DNA of 64,000 bases, taken from assembly GCA_017642895.1 (NCBI GenBank), contig JAEPON010000004.1, positions 124,001 to 188,000 on the forward strand, in the 5' to 3' direction. The position numbers were made by a program, and so were the translations under genes. The stretch comes from Roseitalea sp. Lineage in GTDB: Bacteria > Pseudomonadota > Alphaproteobacteria > Rhizobiales > Rhizobiaceae. The notes beneath the pieces were generated by a model that saw only the letters and a program-made list of their open reading frames with translations, was not told where the DNA came from and did no database searches. How positions within the stretch are numbered: position 1 is the stretch's first letter; the number at the start of each line of letters is the position of its first letter. Below, piece by piece: positions 34,474 through 43,074 of this stretch.

Positions 34474-35214
34474 TCAAAGGCCCTCCAGCCGGTTTTCGAA
34501 CAGGGTTTGCCGCTTGCCGCGCAGGACGATGTCGAACCGCCAGGCGCGGGCGTCCATCGGCACCGTGCGCGTCATGTCCAGTTCGGCAATCAGGCTTTGG
34601 ACGGCTTCCTTTTGCGGGATCGCGCCGATGATCGGACACAGCGGGATCAGCGGATCGCCTTCAAAATACATCTGCGTGATCAGGCGCTGGGCAAAGGCGG
34701 CGCCGAAGATCGAAAAGTGGATATGGGCCGGCCGCCAATCATTGCCGCCATTGGGCCACGGGTAGGCGCCCGGCTGGATGGTGCGGAATTCGTAAAAGCC
34801 CTGCTCGTCGGTCAAAACACGGCCGCAGCCGCCGAAATTGGGATCGAGCGGCGCCAGATAGCCCTCCTTCTTGTGGCGGTAGCGGCCGCCGGCATTGGCC
34901 TGCCAGACTTCCAGCAACGCGTTGGACACGGGACGCCCCGTCTCGTCGGTGACGCGGCCATGCACGATGATGCGCGGACCGATGGCGCTCTCGCCGGGCT
35001 CGGCATAATTATGCACCAGGTCATGATCCATGTCGCCGAGCATGGCCTGGCCGAACACCGGGCCTGTCTCTTCGCCGAGCGATGTCGGCAGCGACAGGAG
35101 CGGGGCGGACGGCGAGCGCATCACCGATGTCTTGTAGGGCGGATGCAGCGCCGGCGGATGCCAGGCGCGGTCGCGCGCGGCATAGCCTGCATGCGGGTCG
35201 GGCGTGTTCTTCAT
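34474..35214 (-). CDS. pcaH: Protocatechuate 3,4-dioxygenase beta subunit PcaH
   Basis: 246 residues. It cleaves protocatechuate between its hydroxyls to 3-carboxy-cis,cis-muconate. The non-haem Fe(III) ligands are visible: Tyr in [11 protein letters not shown], Tyr in [11 protein letters not shown], and two His in [12 protein letters not shown]. It overlaps pcaC by 4 nt and is followed directly by pcaG. Confidence 0.95.
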   Translation of the reverse strand: MKNTPDPHAGYAARDRAWHPPALHPPYKTSVMRSPSAPLLSLPTSLGEETGPVFGQAMLGDMDHDLVHNYAEPGESAIGPRIIVHGRVTDETGRPVSNALLEVWQANAGGRYRHKKEGYLAPLDPNFGGCGRVLTDEQGFYEFRTIQPGAYPWPNGGNDWRPAHIHFSIFGAAFAQRLITQMYFEGDPLIPLCPIIGAIPQKEAVQSLIAELDMTRTVPMDARAWRFDIVLRGKRQTLFENRLEGL

Positions 35215-35615
35215 GTCACCGTCTCCTCATCTTCCATCGCGCGATAGGTGGCCTTGGCGATCTTGATGGCCTGGTTGGCGCGCGGCACGCCGGCATAGAC
35301 GGCAACATGCATGAAGGCCTCCATGACGTCGGCCTTGCTGGCGCCGGTGCGTTCGCAGGCGCGCACATGCATGGCGATCTCGTCGAAATTGCCGGTCGCG
35401 GCGAGCAGTGCCAGTGTCAGGATCGAGCGCTCGCGCAGCGAGATTGTGTCGCGGGCCCACAGATTGCCCCAGGCGGTCTCGGTGATCATGGTCTGGAAGG
35501 GGGCGTCGAAATCGGTCTTGTCGGCTTCGGCACGGTTGACATGGTCGTCGCCCAGCACATGCCGGCGCATCTTCATGCCGTTATGCAGACGGTCACCATT
35601 CATGCGGTCGTTCAT
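35211..35615 (-). CDS. pcaC: 4-carboxymuconolactone decarboxylase PcaC
   Basis: 134 residues of the CMD/AhpD-like family, with [31 protein letters not shown] and [25 protein letters not shown]. It decarboxylates 4-carboxymuconolactone to 3-oxoadipate enol-lactone. It lies between pobA and pcaH on the same strand. The enol-lactonase gene pcaD, often fused or adjacent, is not seen here. Confidence 0.94.
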   Translation of the reverse strand: MNDRMNGDRLHNGMKMRRHVLGDDHVNRAEADKTDFDAPFQTMITETAWGNLWARDTISLRERSILTLALLAATGNFDEIAMHVRACERTGASKADVMEAFMHVAVYAGVPRANQAIKIAKATYRAMEDEETVT

Positions 35616-35648
35616 CGTCGGGCTCCCATGATCATCGGCCCATACGCA

Positions 35649-36818
35649 CTAATAGGGCAGGCCGACATAGTTCTCGGCCATGGCTTTTTGCGCGGCCTTG
35701 CTGTCGCGCAGGAATTCGAGTTCAGCGACCTGCATCTTGTGATCGAACTCGGACTGATCCGGAAAGCGGTGCATGAGCGACGAAAACCACCAAGAGAAAC
35801 GCTCGGCCTTCCAGATCCGTTCCAGCGCCCGGGCCGAGTAGCTGTCCAACCCCTGGGCATCGTTCAGTTCGTAGAACTGCGCCAGGCCGCTGAACAGGTA
35901 ATGAACGTCCGAGGCGGCGGTGTTCAGGCCCTTGGCGCCGGTCGGCGGCACGATGTGGGCGGCATCGCCGCACAGGAACAGCCGGCCCCAACGCATCGGC
36001 TCGGTGACGAATGAGCGCAGCGGCGCGATCGATTTTTCGATCGATGGTCCGGTGACCAAGGTTTCTGCGACATGGCCGGGCACGCGGCGCTTCAACTCGG
36101 TCCAGAAATCATCGTCCGACCAGTTTTCGAGCCGGTCATGGGCCGAGCACTGTATGTAATGGCGCGACAGGTTCTCATTGCGCATCGAGCACAGCGCAAA
36201 GCCACGCTCCGAATTGGCGTAGATCAGTTCGTGATTGACCGGCGGCGTCTCCGACAGGATGCCGAGCCAGCCGAACGGATAGACCTTTTCATATTCGCGT
36301 CGCGCCTCTTCCGGGATCGACCGGCGGCTGACGCCATGAAAACCGTCGCACCCGGCGATGAAATCGCAATCGATGCGATGCTCTGCCCCGTCAGCAGTGT
36401 AGGTCACGTAAGGGCTGTCGCGGTCGGCATCATGGATGGCGACATTGTCGACATTGAACGTGATCGCGCCACCGGCTTTTTCGCGCGCATCGTACAGATC
36501 GCGCGTCACCTCGGTCTGGCCATAGACCATGACGGGTGTTCCGGTGTGCTCGACGAAGTCGATGCGGAACATCTCCTCGCCATAGGAGATCAGTGTGCCG
36601 GCATGCTCAAACCCTTCCTTGCGCATGCGGCCGCCTACACCGGCTTCATCCAGCAGCCGCAGCAGCCCTTCCTCCAGGACGCCGGCGCGGATGCGTCCGA
36701 GAACATGCTCGCGTGTCCTGCGTTCCAGCACGATGGAATCGATGCCGCGCGTGTGCAGAAGCTGCGACAACAACAGACCCGAAGGGCCGCCGCCAATGAT
36801 GCAAACCTGTGTGCGCAT
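35649..36818 (-). CDS. pobA: 4-hydroxybenzoate 3-monooxygenase PobA
   Basis: 389 residues of the class A flavoprotein monooxygenases. FAD motif IIGGGPSGLLLSQLL at the N-terminus, LERRTREHVLGRIRAGVLE, the DG motif CDGFHGVSR and GRLFLCGDAAHIVPPTGAKGLN near residue 280. It hydroxylates 4-hydroxybenzoate to protocatechuate, feeding pcaHG. The ATG at 36818 gives the usual MRTQVCIIGGG start. It is first in the pobA-pcaC-pcaH-pcaG unit and divergent from the LysR gene. Confidence 0.95.
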   Translation of the reverse strand: MRTQVCIIGGGPSGLLLSQLLHTRGIDSIVLERRTREHVLGRIRAGVLEEGLLRLLDEAGVGGRMRKEGFEHAGTLISYGEEMFRIDFVEHTGTPVMVYGQTEVTRDLYDAREKAGGAITFNVDNVAIHDADRDSPYVTYTADGAEHRIDCDFIAGCDGFHGVSRRSIPEEARREYEKVYPFGWLGILSETPPVNHELIYANSERGFALCSMRNENLSRHYIQCSAHDRLENWSDDDFWTELKRRVPGHVAETLVTGPSIEKSIAPLRSFVTEPMRWGRLFLCGDAAHIVPPTGAKGLNTAASDVHYLFSGLAQFYELNDAQGLDSYSARALERIWKAERFSWWFSSLMHRFPDQSEFDHKMQVAELEFLRDSKAAQKAMAENYVGLPY

Positions 36819-36864
36819 GAATGCCCCGTTTGATTGGCCAGTATCTTGTTTGCACAAAAACGGT

Positions 36865-36894
36865 ATGTAAAATCATATTTTGGTCCATTTACAT
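36865..36894. promoter_or_regulatory. LysR-type inverted repeat between pobA and pcaQ
   Basis: ATGTAAA (36865-36871) and TTTACAT (36888-36894) form a perfect 7-bp inverted repeat separated by 16 bp, in the 88-bp gap between the divergent pobA and LysR genes. This is a plausible binding site for the LysR protein. A partial PcaQ-like ATAAC-N6-GGTAT overlaps the LysR start. Confidence 0.55.
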
Positions 36895-36906
36895 AACGGA
36901 AATGGT

Positions 36907-37821
36907 ATGAATCTGGAGAAGCGTATCAAGCTGCGCCATCTGCGCGCCTTTTGTGAGATTGCCCGGCTTGGCAGTTTCAAGAGGGCGGCGTCGGCGCTGC
37001 ACATCACCCAGCCGGCGATTTCGCGGACGCTTGCCGAACTCGAACAGATGGTTGACGCCACGCTGTTCGTCCGCGACCGCAGCGGGGTGGCGCTGACCAC
37101 GGAAGGCGCCGTGTTCCTGCAGTTCGCCCAGATGGGGCTCGATGCGATCCAGCAGGGGATCAACAGGCTCGGCCAATTGCGGTCGGGCGATGCCGGCCGG
37201 GTGCGGATCGGAGCTTTGCCGAGTGTTGCCGCGCGGCTTCTTCCCGATGCCGTTCAGGCTTTTGCGCATCTGTCGCCGGGGACCGCCGTGATGGTCGAAG
37301 AGGGGCCGCACGAATTTCTCGTCAACCGCCTTCGGGCGGGCGAACTCGATCTGGTGGCCGGCCGGCTCGGCCCGCCGAAGACGATGGCGGGCCTGTCGTT
37401 CACCCAGCTCTATCTGGAACATGTGGTGTTTGCGGCCCGGCCCGGCCATCCGCTCGCCGGTGCGTCCGACATGTCGGCGGTCGCCGATTTCCCGGTCATC
37501 TACCCGGCGGCCAATTCGGCGATCCGGCCGCTGGTCGACCGGCTGATGATCGCCGGCGGTGTCAGCGATCCGCCGCGCGCCATCGAATCGGTGTCCGGCT
37601 CGTTCGGCCGCAGTCTCGTTCTGGCGTCGGATGCGGTGTGGATCATTTCGGCCGGCGTTGTCGCGCAGGATCTTGAAGCAGGGCGACTGATCAGTCTCGA
37701 CATCGACACGCAGATGACGTCCGGTCCCGTCGGCATCATGGTGCGGGCCGACGAGCAGAGCCCGGTTCTGGTGCATCTCTTTTCGCGCGCAGTGGGTCAG
37801 GTGCTGGAGAGCCGGACCTGA
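36907..37821 (+). CDS. pcaQ: LysR-family regulator PcaQ
   Basis: 304 residues. The helix-turn-helix in IKLRHLRAFCEIARLGSFKRAASALHITQPAISRTLAELE matches PcaQ, the LysR activator of protocatechuate genes, which responds to muconate-type intermediates. The remainder is the two-lobe effector domain. It is divergent from pobA-pcaCHG, the expected target. GGAAATGGT lies just before the ATG. A PobR-type role in 4-hydroxybenzoate sensing cannot be excluded. Confidence 0.85.
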   Translation: MNLEKRIKLRHLRAFCEIARLGSFKRAASALHITQPAISRTLAELEQMVDATLFVRDRSGVALTTEGAVFLQFAQMGLDAIQQGINRLGQLRSGDAGRVRIGALPSVAARLLPDAVQAFAHLSPGTAVMVEEGPHEFLVNRLRAGELDLVAGRLGPPKTMAGLSFTQLYLEHVVFAARPGHPLAGASDMSAVADFPVIYPAANSAIRPLVDRLMIAGGVSDPPRAIESVSGSFGRSLVLASDAVWIISAGVVAQDLEAGRLISLDIDTQMTSGPVGIMVRADEQSPVLVHLFSRAVGQVLESRT

Positions 37822-37840
37822 AACGACAACGGCGCCATTT

Positions 37841-39445
37841 TCATCGGCCGGCCATAGCGGTGTTGTCCAAGCCTTGCCGTGCCTGCATGAACGCGTCGAT
37901 GGCGGCGATCTGGTCGGCGCTCAGACGCAGGCCCAGTTTGGACCGGCGCCAGACCACATCGTCAGCGGTGCGGGCATACTCCATCTCGATCAGCCAGCCT
38001 ATCTCCGCTTCGGTCAGGGTCGCGCCGAAATCGGTGCCCAGATCCCCGGCGCGTTTGGCATCGCCCAGAAGCGTGCGTGCATCCGTGCCATAGGCGCGAA
38101 TGAGGCGCCGGGCCCAGCGTTCGTCCAAAAACGGGTAGTCGGTCTTCAATTGCCCAACCAGCGTGTCAAAGCCGTCAATTGGAAAATCGCCGCCGGGCAA
38201 CGGGGCGCGGGCGGTCCATGTGTCGCGCATTTGCGGCAAGTGATGCGTCAGTCTGGCGAGCGCGCTTTCGGCAAGACGGCGATAGGTGGTGATCTTGCCG
38301 CCAAAGACGTTCAGCAAGGGCGCGCCGCTCGCATCGTCCAGCGACAGCACGTAATCGCGCGTCGCCGCCGTCGCGGACTTGGCGCCATCATCATAAAGCG
38401 GGCGGACGCCTGAATAGGTCCAGACGATGTCGTCACGCGTCACCGGTGTCTTGAAATAGCGCGATGCGAAGGCGGTCAGATAGTCCTGCTCCTCCGGCGT
38501 GCAGACCGCATCGTGCGGCGCGCCGTGATGTTCCTGATCGGTGGTGCCGATCAACGTGAAGTCCGTCTCGTAGGGAATGGCGAAGATGATCCGGCCATCC
38601 TCGCCCTGGAAGAAATAGCATTTGTCGTGATCGTAGAGCCGTTTGGTGACGATATGGCTGCCGCGAACCAGCCGCACGCCCTCGGTGGTGTTCAGCCGCA
38701 CCGTGTTGCGGACCACGTCCTCGACCCATGGCCCGCCGGCATTGATGAGTGCCTTGGCATAATGGGTATCCGTCGCGCCCTTTTCATCGCGCGTGGTGAT
38801 CGCCCACAGCCCATCATCGCGTTCGGCAGAGACGACGCGCGTGCGCGTCATGATCCGTGCCCCCAATCGTTCGGCATCGCGGGCGTTCAAAACGACCAAC
38901 CGCGAATCCTCCACCCAGCAGTCGGAATATTCGAAGGCCTTGGCAAAGCGCTCTTGCAGCGGCGCACCGGCCGGATCGGTCGTCAGGTCCAGCGTCTGCG
39001 TGGCGGGGAGCACTTTTCGCCCGCCCAGATGGTCATAGATGAAAAGCCCAAGCCGGATAAGCCATGCCGGGCGGCGGCGCTTCATCCAAGGCATGACGGC
39101 GGACAGAAGCCTGGATGTCGGCGTCTCGCTCTCGAAGCGCATGTCGCGGTGGAACGGCAGCACGAAGCGCATCGGCCATGAAATGTGCGGCATGGCGGCG
39201 AGCAGCGTCTCGCGCTCGACCAGCGCTTCGCGCACCAGGCGGACCTCGAAATATTCAAGATAGCGCAGGCCGCCATGGAAGAGTTTGGTCGAGGCCGAGG
39301 AGGTGGCCGACGCCAGATCGTTCATCTCGGCGAGCGCCACCGACAGGCCGCGCCCGGCCGCGTCGCGCGCGATGCCGCAGCCATTGATGCCGCCACCGAT
39401 GATGAAGAGGTCGAGGGCCGTCTTGCGGCCGTGTCCGGTTTCCAT
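37841..39445 (-). CDS. glpD: Aerobic glycerol-3-phosphate dehydrogenase GlpD
   Basis: 534 residues. FAD motif DLFIIGGGINGCGIARDAAGRG, then ASTKLFHGGLRYLEYFEVRLVREAL, IPYETDFTLIGTTDQEHHG and GGKITTYRRLAESAL, all GlpD hallmarks. It oxidises sn-glycerol-3-phosphate to dihydroxyacetone phosphate at the membrane and passes electrons to quinone. AAGGACAAATCC precedes the ATG at 39445. It is divergent from a GlpR-type repressor. Confidence 0.94.
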   Translation of the reverse strand: METGHGRKTALDLFIIGGGINGCGIARDAAGRGLSVALAEMNDLASATSSASTKLFHGGLRYLEYFEVRLVREALVERETLLAAMPHISWPMRFVLPFHRDMRFESETPTSRLLSAVMPWMKRRRPAWLIRLGLFIYDHLGGRKVLPATQTLDLTTDPAGAPLQERFAKAFEYSDCWVEDSRLVVLNARDAERLGARIMTRTRVVSAERDDGLWAITTRDEKGATDTHYAKALINAGGPWVEDVVRNTVRLNTTEGVRLVRGSHIVTKRLYDHDKCYFFQGEDGRIIFAIPYETDFTLIGTTDQEHHGAPHDAVCTPEEQDYLTAFASRYFKTPVTRDDIVWTYSGVRPLYDDGAKSATAATRDYVLSLDDASGAPLLNVFGGKITTYRRLAESALARLTHHLPQMRDTWTARAPLPGGDFPIDGFDTLVGQLKTDYPFLDERWARRLIRAYGTDARTLLGDAKRAGDLGTDFGATLTEAEIGWLIEMEYARTADDVVWRRSKLGLRLSADQIAAIDAFMQARQGLDNTAMAGR

Positions 39446-39501
39446 GGATTTGTCCTTCGGCATCCACACACCACATCCGGCCGCCATACTCAACACAAAT
39501 G

Positions 39502-39551
39502 TTCGTTTCTTTTCGTTTCTGCATCCATTTGACAAGTTTCCATTCGTTTTT
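39502..39551. promoter_or_regulatory. DeoR/GlpR-type direct repeats between glpD and glpR
   Basis: TTCGTTTCT occurs at 39502-39510 and 39512-39520, and TTCGTTTTT at 39543-39551. Repeated TTCGTTT units are typical operators of DeoR-family repressors such as GlpR. They lie between the divergent glpD and repressor genes. Confidence 0.65.
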
Positions 39552-39594
39552 AATCATCTGAACGCGGGAGTGTGGCGCGAATGGTCGATCGGGA

Positions 39595-40365
39595 ATGGCA
39601 TCGGGACTGAGACGAAACGAGATACTCGCTTATGTGCGGGCGGAGGGGAAAGCGTCTGTCGAAACGCTCGCCGAGCGTTTCGACGTGACCGTCCAGACCA
39701 TCCGGCGCGATCTTGGCGAGCTTGCCAATGACGGCAAGATCGACCGCGTGCATGGCGGCGCGACGTTGCGCCAGGGCGTCACCAACATTGTCTATGAAGA
39801 GCGCCGCAAGCTGAATGCCGAGGCGAAGGAACGCATTGCGCGCATGGTCGGCGCGCATGTGCCGACGAACGTCTCGCTGTTCATCAATATCGGAACCACG
39901 ACCGAGGCGGTCGCCCGCGAACTGGTCGACCATGAGAACATCACGGTCGTCACCAACGACATCAATGTCGCCAATATCCTGTCGGCGAACGAAAGCTGCG
40001 AGATCATCGTATCGGGCGGCACGCTGCGCCGCTCCGATGGTGGCCTTGTGGGCGATCTGGCGACGCAGATGATCGAGCAGTTCAAGGTCGATATCGCCAT
40101 CATCGGCGCGTCGGCGCTGGACGAGGAAGGCGACCTTCTGGATTTCGACCTGCGCGAGGTGCGGGTGTCGAAATCGATCATTCGCCATGCCCGCAAGGTC
40201 TATCTGGTGACCGACGCGTCGAAGTTCGAGCGGTCGGCGCCGGTTCGGATCGCCTCGTTCTCTGAACTGGACGCCATCTTCACCGACAAGCCGCTGCCGC
40301 ACGATCTGCAGGCCCGGTGCCGCGCGTGGAACACCGAGGTGTTTGTCGCCGCCGAACAGGGCTGA
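39595..40365 (+). CDS. glpR: DeoR-family repressor, GlpR type
   Basis: 256 residues. N-terminal DeoR helix-turn-helix (RRNEILAYVRAEGKASVETLAERFDVTVQTIRRDLGEL) and a C-terminal DeoRC sugar-phosphate sensor domain with FINIGTTTEAVARELVDHENITVVTNDIN and VSGGTLRRSDGGLVGD. It should repress glpD and itself, relieved by glycerol-3-phosphate. The following inositol genes have a separate LacI-type regulator. Confidence 0.9.
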   Translation: MASGLRRNEILAYVRAEGKASVETLAERFDVTVQTIRRDLGELANDGKIDRVHGGATLRQGVTNIVYEERRKLNAEAKERIARMVGAHVPTNVSLFINIGTTTEAVARELVDHENITVVTNDINVANILSANESCEIIVSGGTLRRSDGGLVGDLATQMIEQFKVDIAIIGASALDEEGDLLDFDLREVRVSKSIIRHARKVYLVTDASKFERSAPVRIASFSELDAIFTDKPLPHDLQARCRAWNTEVFVAAEQG

Positions 40366-40374
40366 CGGGGTTTC

Positions 40375-41370
40375 TCAGGCGTTGACCGGTTGCGGGCTGC
40401 CTTCGCGCCATGAACGCGTCGCCGCGTCCGCGATGGCCTGGGCGCGCAGTCCGTCCTCGCCGGTCGGGCGGGGCGCCGTGCCGCCGGTGACCGAGTCCAC
40501 GAAGTGCGCCATTTCCAACCGGTAGGCTTCGCTATAGCGCTCAAGGAAGAAATGCTGCGCCGGCGCGCGGGCAAAACCGCCCGCATTGGCCAGTTCCACC
40601 TGGTTTTCGAGATGGTTGTCGGCGCGCAGCAGGCCGGCCGAGCCATGCACTTCCACCCGCTGGTCATAGCCATAGGTGGCCCGACGCGAATTGGAGATCT
40701 GGCACAGCTTGCCTGACGCGGTCCTCAGCGTCACCATGGCCGTGTCCACGTCGCCTGCCTCGCCGATGGCCGGATCGACCAGACAGCTTCCGGCCGCGAA
40801 CACCTCGACCGGTTCCTCGCCCAGAAGGAAGCGTGCCATATCGAAATCATGGATCATCATGTCGCGGAAGATGCCGCCGGATGATTTGATGTAGCCCAAC
40901 GGCGGCGGGGCGGGGTCGCGCGACAGGATGGTCAGCATTTCCACATCGCCGATGGCGCCTTCGTCGATCCGCGCCTTCACATTGGCGAAATTGGGGTCGA
41001 ACCGGCGTTGGAACGCGGTCATGAACGGCACGCCCGCCGTGTCGACGGCCTCAAGACACTGGCGGATGCGCTCGACTGACATGTCGATCGGCTTTTCGCA
41101 GAAAATCGCTTTGCCTGCGGCCGCCGCCTTGTGGATCAGGTCGAAATGGGTGTCGGTCGGCGTGCCGATGACGACGGCATCCACATCGGCGCTTGCGATC
41201 AGCGCGTCGGCGTCCAAGGCCCGGGCGCCGAGATCGGCGGCGAGGGCCTTGGCTGACGCGGGCACGGCATCGGCGACCGCAACGGCCTGCGCCGCGTCCA
41301 AATGTTTCAGCGTGCGTCCGTGCACCTGTCCGATCCGGCCGCAGCCGAGCAGTCCGATGTTCAGCATCAT
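40375..41370 (-). CDS. iolG: Inositol 2-dehydrogenase IolG
   Basis: 331 residues of the Gfo/Idh/MocA family. NAD motif IGLLGCGRIGQVHGRTL, the EKPID motif with catalytic Lys in AIFCEKPIDMSVE, and GGIFRDMMIHDFDMARFLLGEEP with the Asp/His pair, as in IolG. It oxidises myo-inositol to 2-keto-myo-inositol. GGAGACCGG precedes the ATG, which overlaps the aldolase stop as ATGA. It is the last gene of the minus-strand inositol operon. Confidence 0.9.
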   Translation of the reverse strand: MMLNIGLLGCGRIGQVHGRTLKHLDAAQAVAVADAVPASAKALAADLGARALDADALIASADVDAVVIGTPTDTHFDLIHKAAAAGKAIFCEKPIDMSVERIRQCLEAVDTAGVPFMTAFQRRFDPNFANVKARIDEGAIGDVEMLTILSRDPAPPPLGYIKSSGGIFRDMMIHDFDMARFLLGEEPVEVFAAGSCLVDPAIGEAGDVDTAMVTLRTASGKLCQISNSRRATYGYDQRVEVHGSAGLLRADNHLENQVELANAGGFARAPAQHFFLERYSEAYRLEMAHFVDSVTGGTAPRPTGEDGLRAQAIADAATRSWREGSPQPVNA

Positions 41371-42221
41371 CCGGTCTCCAGCGCCTTTGTTTTGGGACGA
41401 CTGACCGCGCTGATCGCGGTACGCGCCGCAGCGACCACCGGGTCGTGGGTTTCTTTCAGGATCTGCACCCGGTCGAAACGGTTCGGGTCGGCGTTGACCG
41501 CCTTGCGCAGGGCGGCGCCGAACGCCATGCGTAGCTCGGTGCCGATGTTGAACTTGCAGATCGCCGATGCCCGGGCGAGGTGCGAGCGCTGTGCCAATGG
41601 CACGCCGGAGCCGCCATGAATGACCAGCGGGATCTCGGTGAGTGCCTCGATCGCCGCGATCCGCGCTTCGTCCAGCCGGCCCTGGCGATCCTGTTGCAGA
41701 TGCACATTGCCGACCGAGATCGCCATGGCATCGACGCCGGTCTGACGGGCAAACGCGGCAGCTTCCTCCGGGTCGGTGCCGTCCGACGCCTCGCCGCCGG
41801 CATAGCCCACAAAGCCGATCTCGCCCTCGCAAGAGATGCCGGCTTTGTGCGCCAATTCAGCGATCTGCGCCGTTTCGTCGATATTCTGATTCAATGGTTT
41901 GCGCGAGCCGTCATACATCAAAGACGTGAACCCGTTGTCCAACGCCTGCCGGCATTCATCCAGCGTGTAGCCGTGATCGAGGTGGGCGACGACGGGCACC
42001 GACGCGCTCTCCGCCAGATGGCGGAACATGGCGCCCAGCACCGGCAGCGGCGTGTGTTCGCGGCAGGACGGACCGGCCTGCAGGATCACCGGTGCGTTCT
42101 CGGCTTCGGCGGCGGTGACATAGGCGCGCATGTCTTCCCAACCAAGGCAGACGAGGCCCGCGACGGCGTAGCCGTCGCGCAGCGCGGGCTGGAGAACGTC
42201 GGCGAGGGTCGCGACCGTCAT
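41367..42221 (-). CDS. iolJ: Class II aldolase, IolJ-like
   Basis: 284 residues of the class II fructose-bisphosphate aldolase family. Zinc-ligand motifs are present: AHLDHGYTL, EGEIGFVGY, AISVGNVHL and VIHGGSGVPL. In this inositol setting it probably splits 6-phospho-5-dehydro-2-deoxygluconate into malonate semialdehyde and DHAP. Many alphaproteobacteria use a domain fused to IolC for this step, so a separate aldolase is notable. A fructose- or tagatose-bisphosphate role is the alternative. Confidence 0.8.
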   Translation of the reverse strand: MTVATLADVLQPALRDGYAVAGLVCLGWEDMRAYVTAAEAENAPVILQAGPSCREHTPLPVLGAMFRHLAESASVPVVAHLDHGYTLDECRQALDNGFTSLMYDGSRKPLNQNIDETAQIAELAHKAGISCEGEIGFVGYAGGEASDGTDPEEAAAFARQTGVDAMAISVGNVHLQQDRQGRLDEARIAAIEALTEIPLVIHGGSGVPLAQRSHLARASAICKFNIGTELRMAFGAALRKAVNADPNRFDRVQILKETHDPVVAAARTAISAVSRPKTKALETG

Positions 42222-42231
42222 CGGAACTCGC

Positions 42232-43074
42232 TCACTTGAACTTGGCGACCATGTCCATGATGCCGGGAATGGTGTGCAACTGCGCGGCGTGGGTGGGCTG
42301 GAAATACTGCACCAGCGAGCGCTGGCTCAGACCGCCAAGAATGGTGAAATAGTACATTTCATAGCCTGGCAAGACGCAGCACGGGTGATAGCCGCGGTCG
42401 AGGCAGATCGTCGAGCCGTCGACGATGTGATAGGCATCGCCCGGCGCATTGTCCTCGCGCTGAAGCATCTGCACGCCCGAGCCGTAATTGGGCCGGAAGC
42501 GGAAATTGTAGGTCTCGTCGTGCCGCGTCTCGTCCGGCAGCCGGTCGGTGTCGTGCTTGTGGCTGGGAAAGCCCGACCAGCCGCCCTGGCCGACCGTATA
42601 GAGTTCGCTGACCAGCAGGCGGCCCACCCGGCCGTGCTGTTTCTGGCCCAGAATGTGCTTGATCTTGCGGTGGGTCTTGGTGTCGTCGCTGCCGTACTGG
42701 ACCAGATCGAGTTCGTCCGCACGCACGGCGAACGGCTCGTAGACTTCATCGCATTTGGCGCCAGCGATGAACACTTCCGCGCTGTCGGAGAGACACGTCA
42801 TCGTCGCCTCCGTGCCAGTGGGCACGTAGACGCCCTCGGGTTCGCCGTCCCAGACATCGACGCCCCGCCCGCCCAGCGTCTTGGCTGAGAAACTGCCGAC
42901 GGTCACATCGATGGTGCCGGTGGCGGGCACGATGCAGGTCTCGTAGCCAGGCACGGCGTAGGAAAAGCTCTGTCCCTTGCTCAGCTTGACGATGTTGAAA
43001 TAGTTGAGTGGCACCACCGCATCTTCGACATCCACGATCGGCGCGTTTTGATTGTCATAGGGCGGGATGTGCAT
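42232..43074 (-). CDS. iolB: 5-deoxy-glucuronate isomerase IolB
   Basis: 280 residues forming a double cupin. Metal-ligand regions include SGFPSHKHDTDRLPDETRHDETYNFRF and the C-terminal YHIVDGSTICLDRGYHPCCVLPGYEMYYF, diagnostic for IolB. It converts 5-deoxy-glucuronate to 5-keto-2-deoxygluconate. The start MHIPPYDNQN lies within the end of iolC (20-nt overlap), with AAGGAAGACCC ahead of the ATG. Confidence 0.93.
   Translation of the reverse strand: MHIPPYDNQNAPIVDVEDAVVPLNYFNIVKLSKGQSFSYAVPGYETCIVPATGTIDVTVGSFSAKTLGGRGVDVWDGEPEGVYVPTGTEATMTCLSDSAEVFIAGAKCDEVYEPFAVRADELDLVQYGSDDTKTHRKIKHILGQKQHGRVGRLLVSELYTVGQGGWSGFPSHKHDTDRLPDETRHDETYNFRFRPNYGSGVQMLQREDNAPGDAYHIVDGSTICLDRGYHPCCVLPGYEMYYFTILGGLSQRSLVQYFQPTHAAQLHTIPGIMDMVAKFK

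Noticed and set aside
37841..40365. DeoR-family gene as the IolR repressor of the adjacent inositol genes
   Set aside because: It is divergent from glpD across TTCGTTT repeats, and the inositol genes carry a separate LacI-type operator pair.
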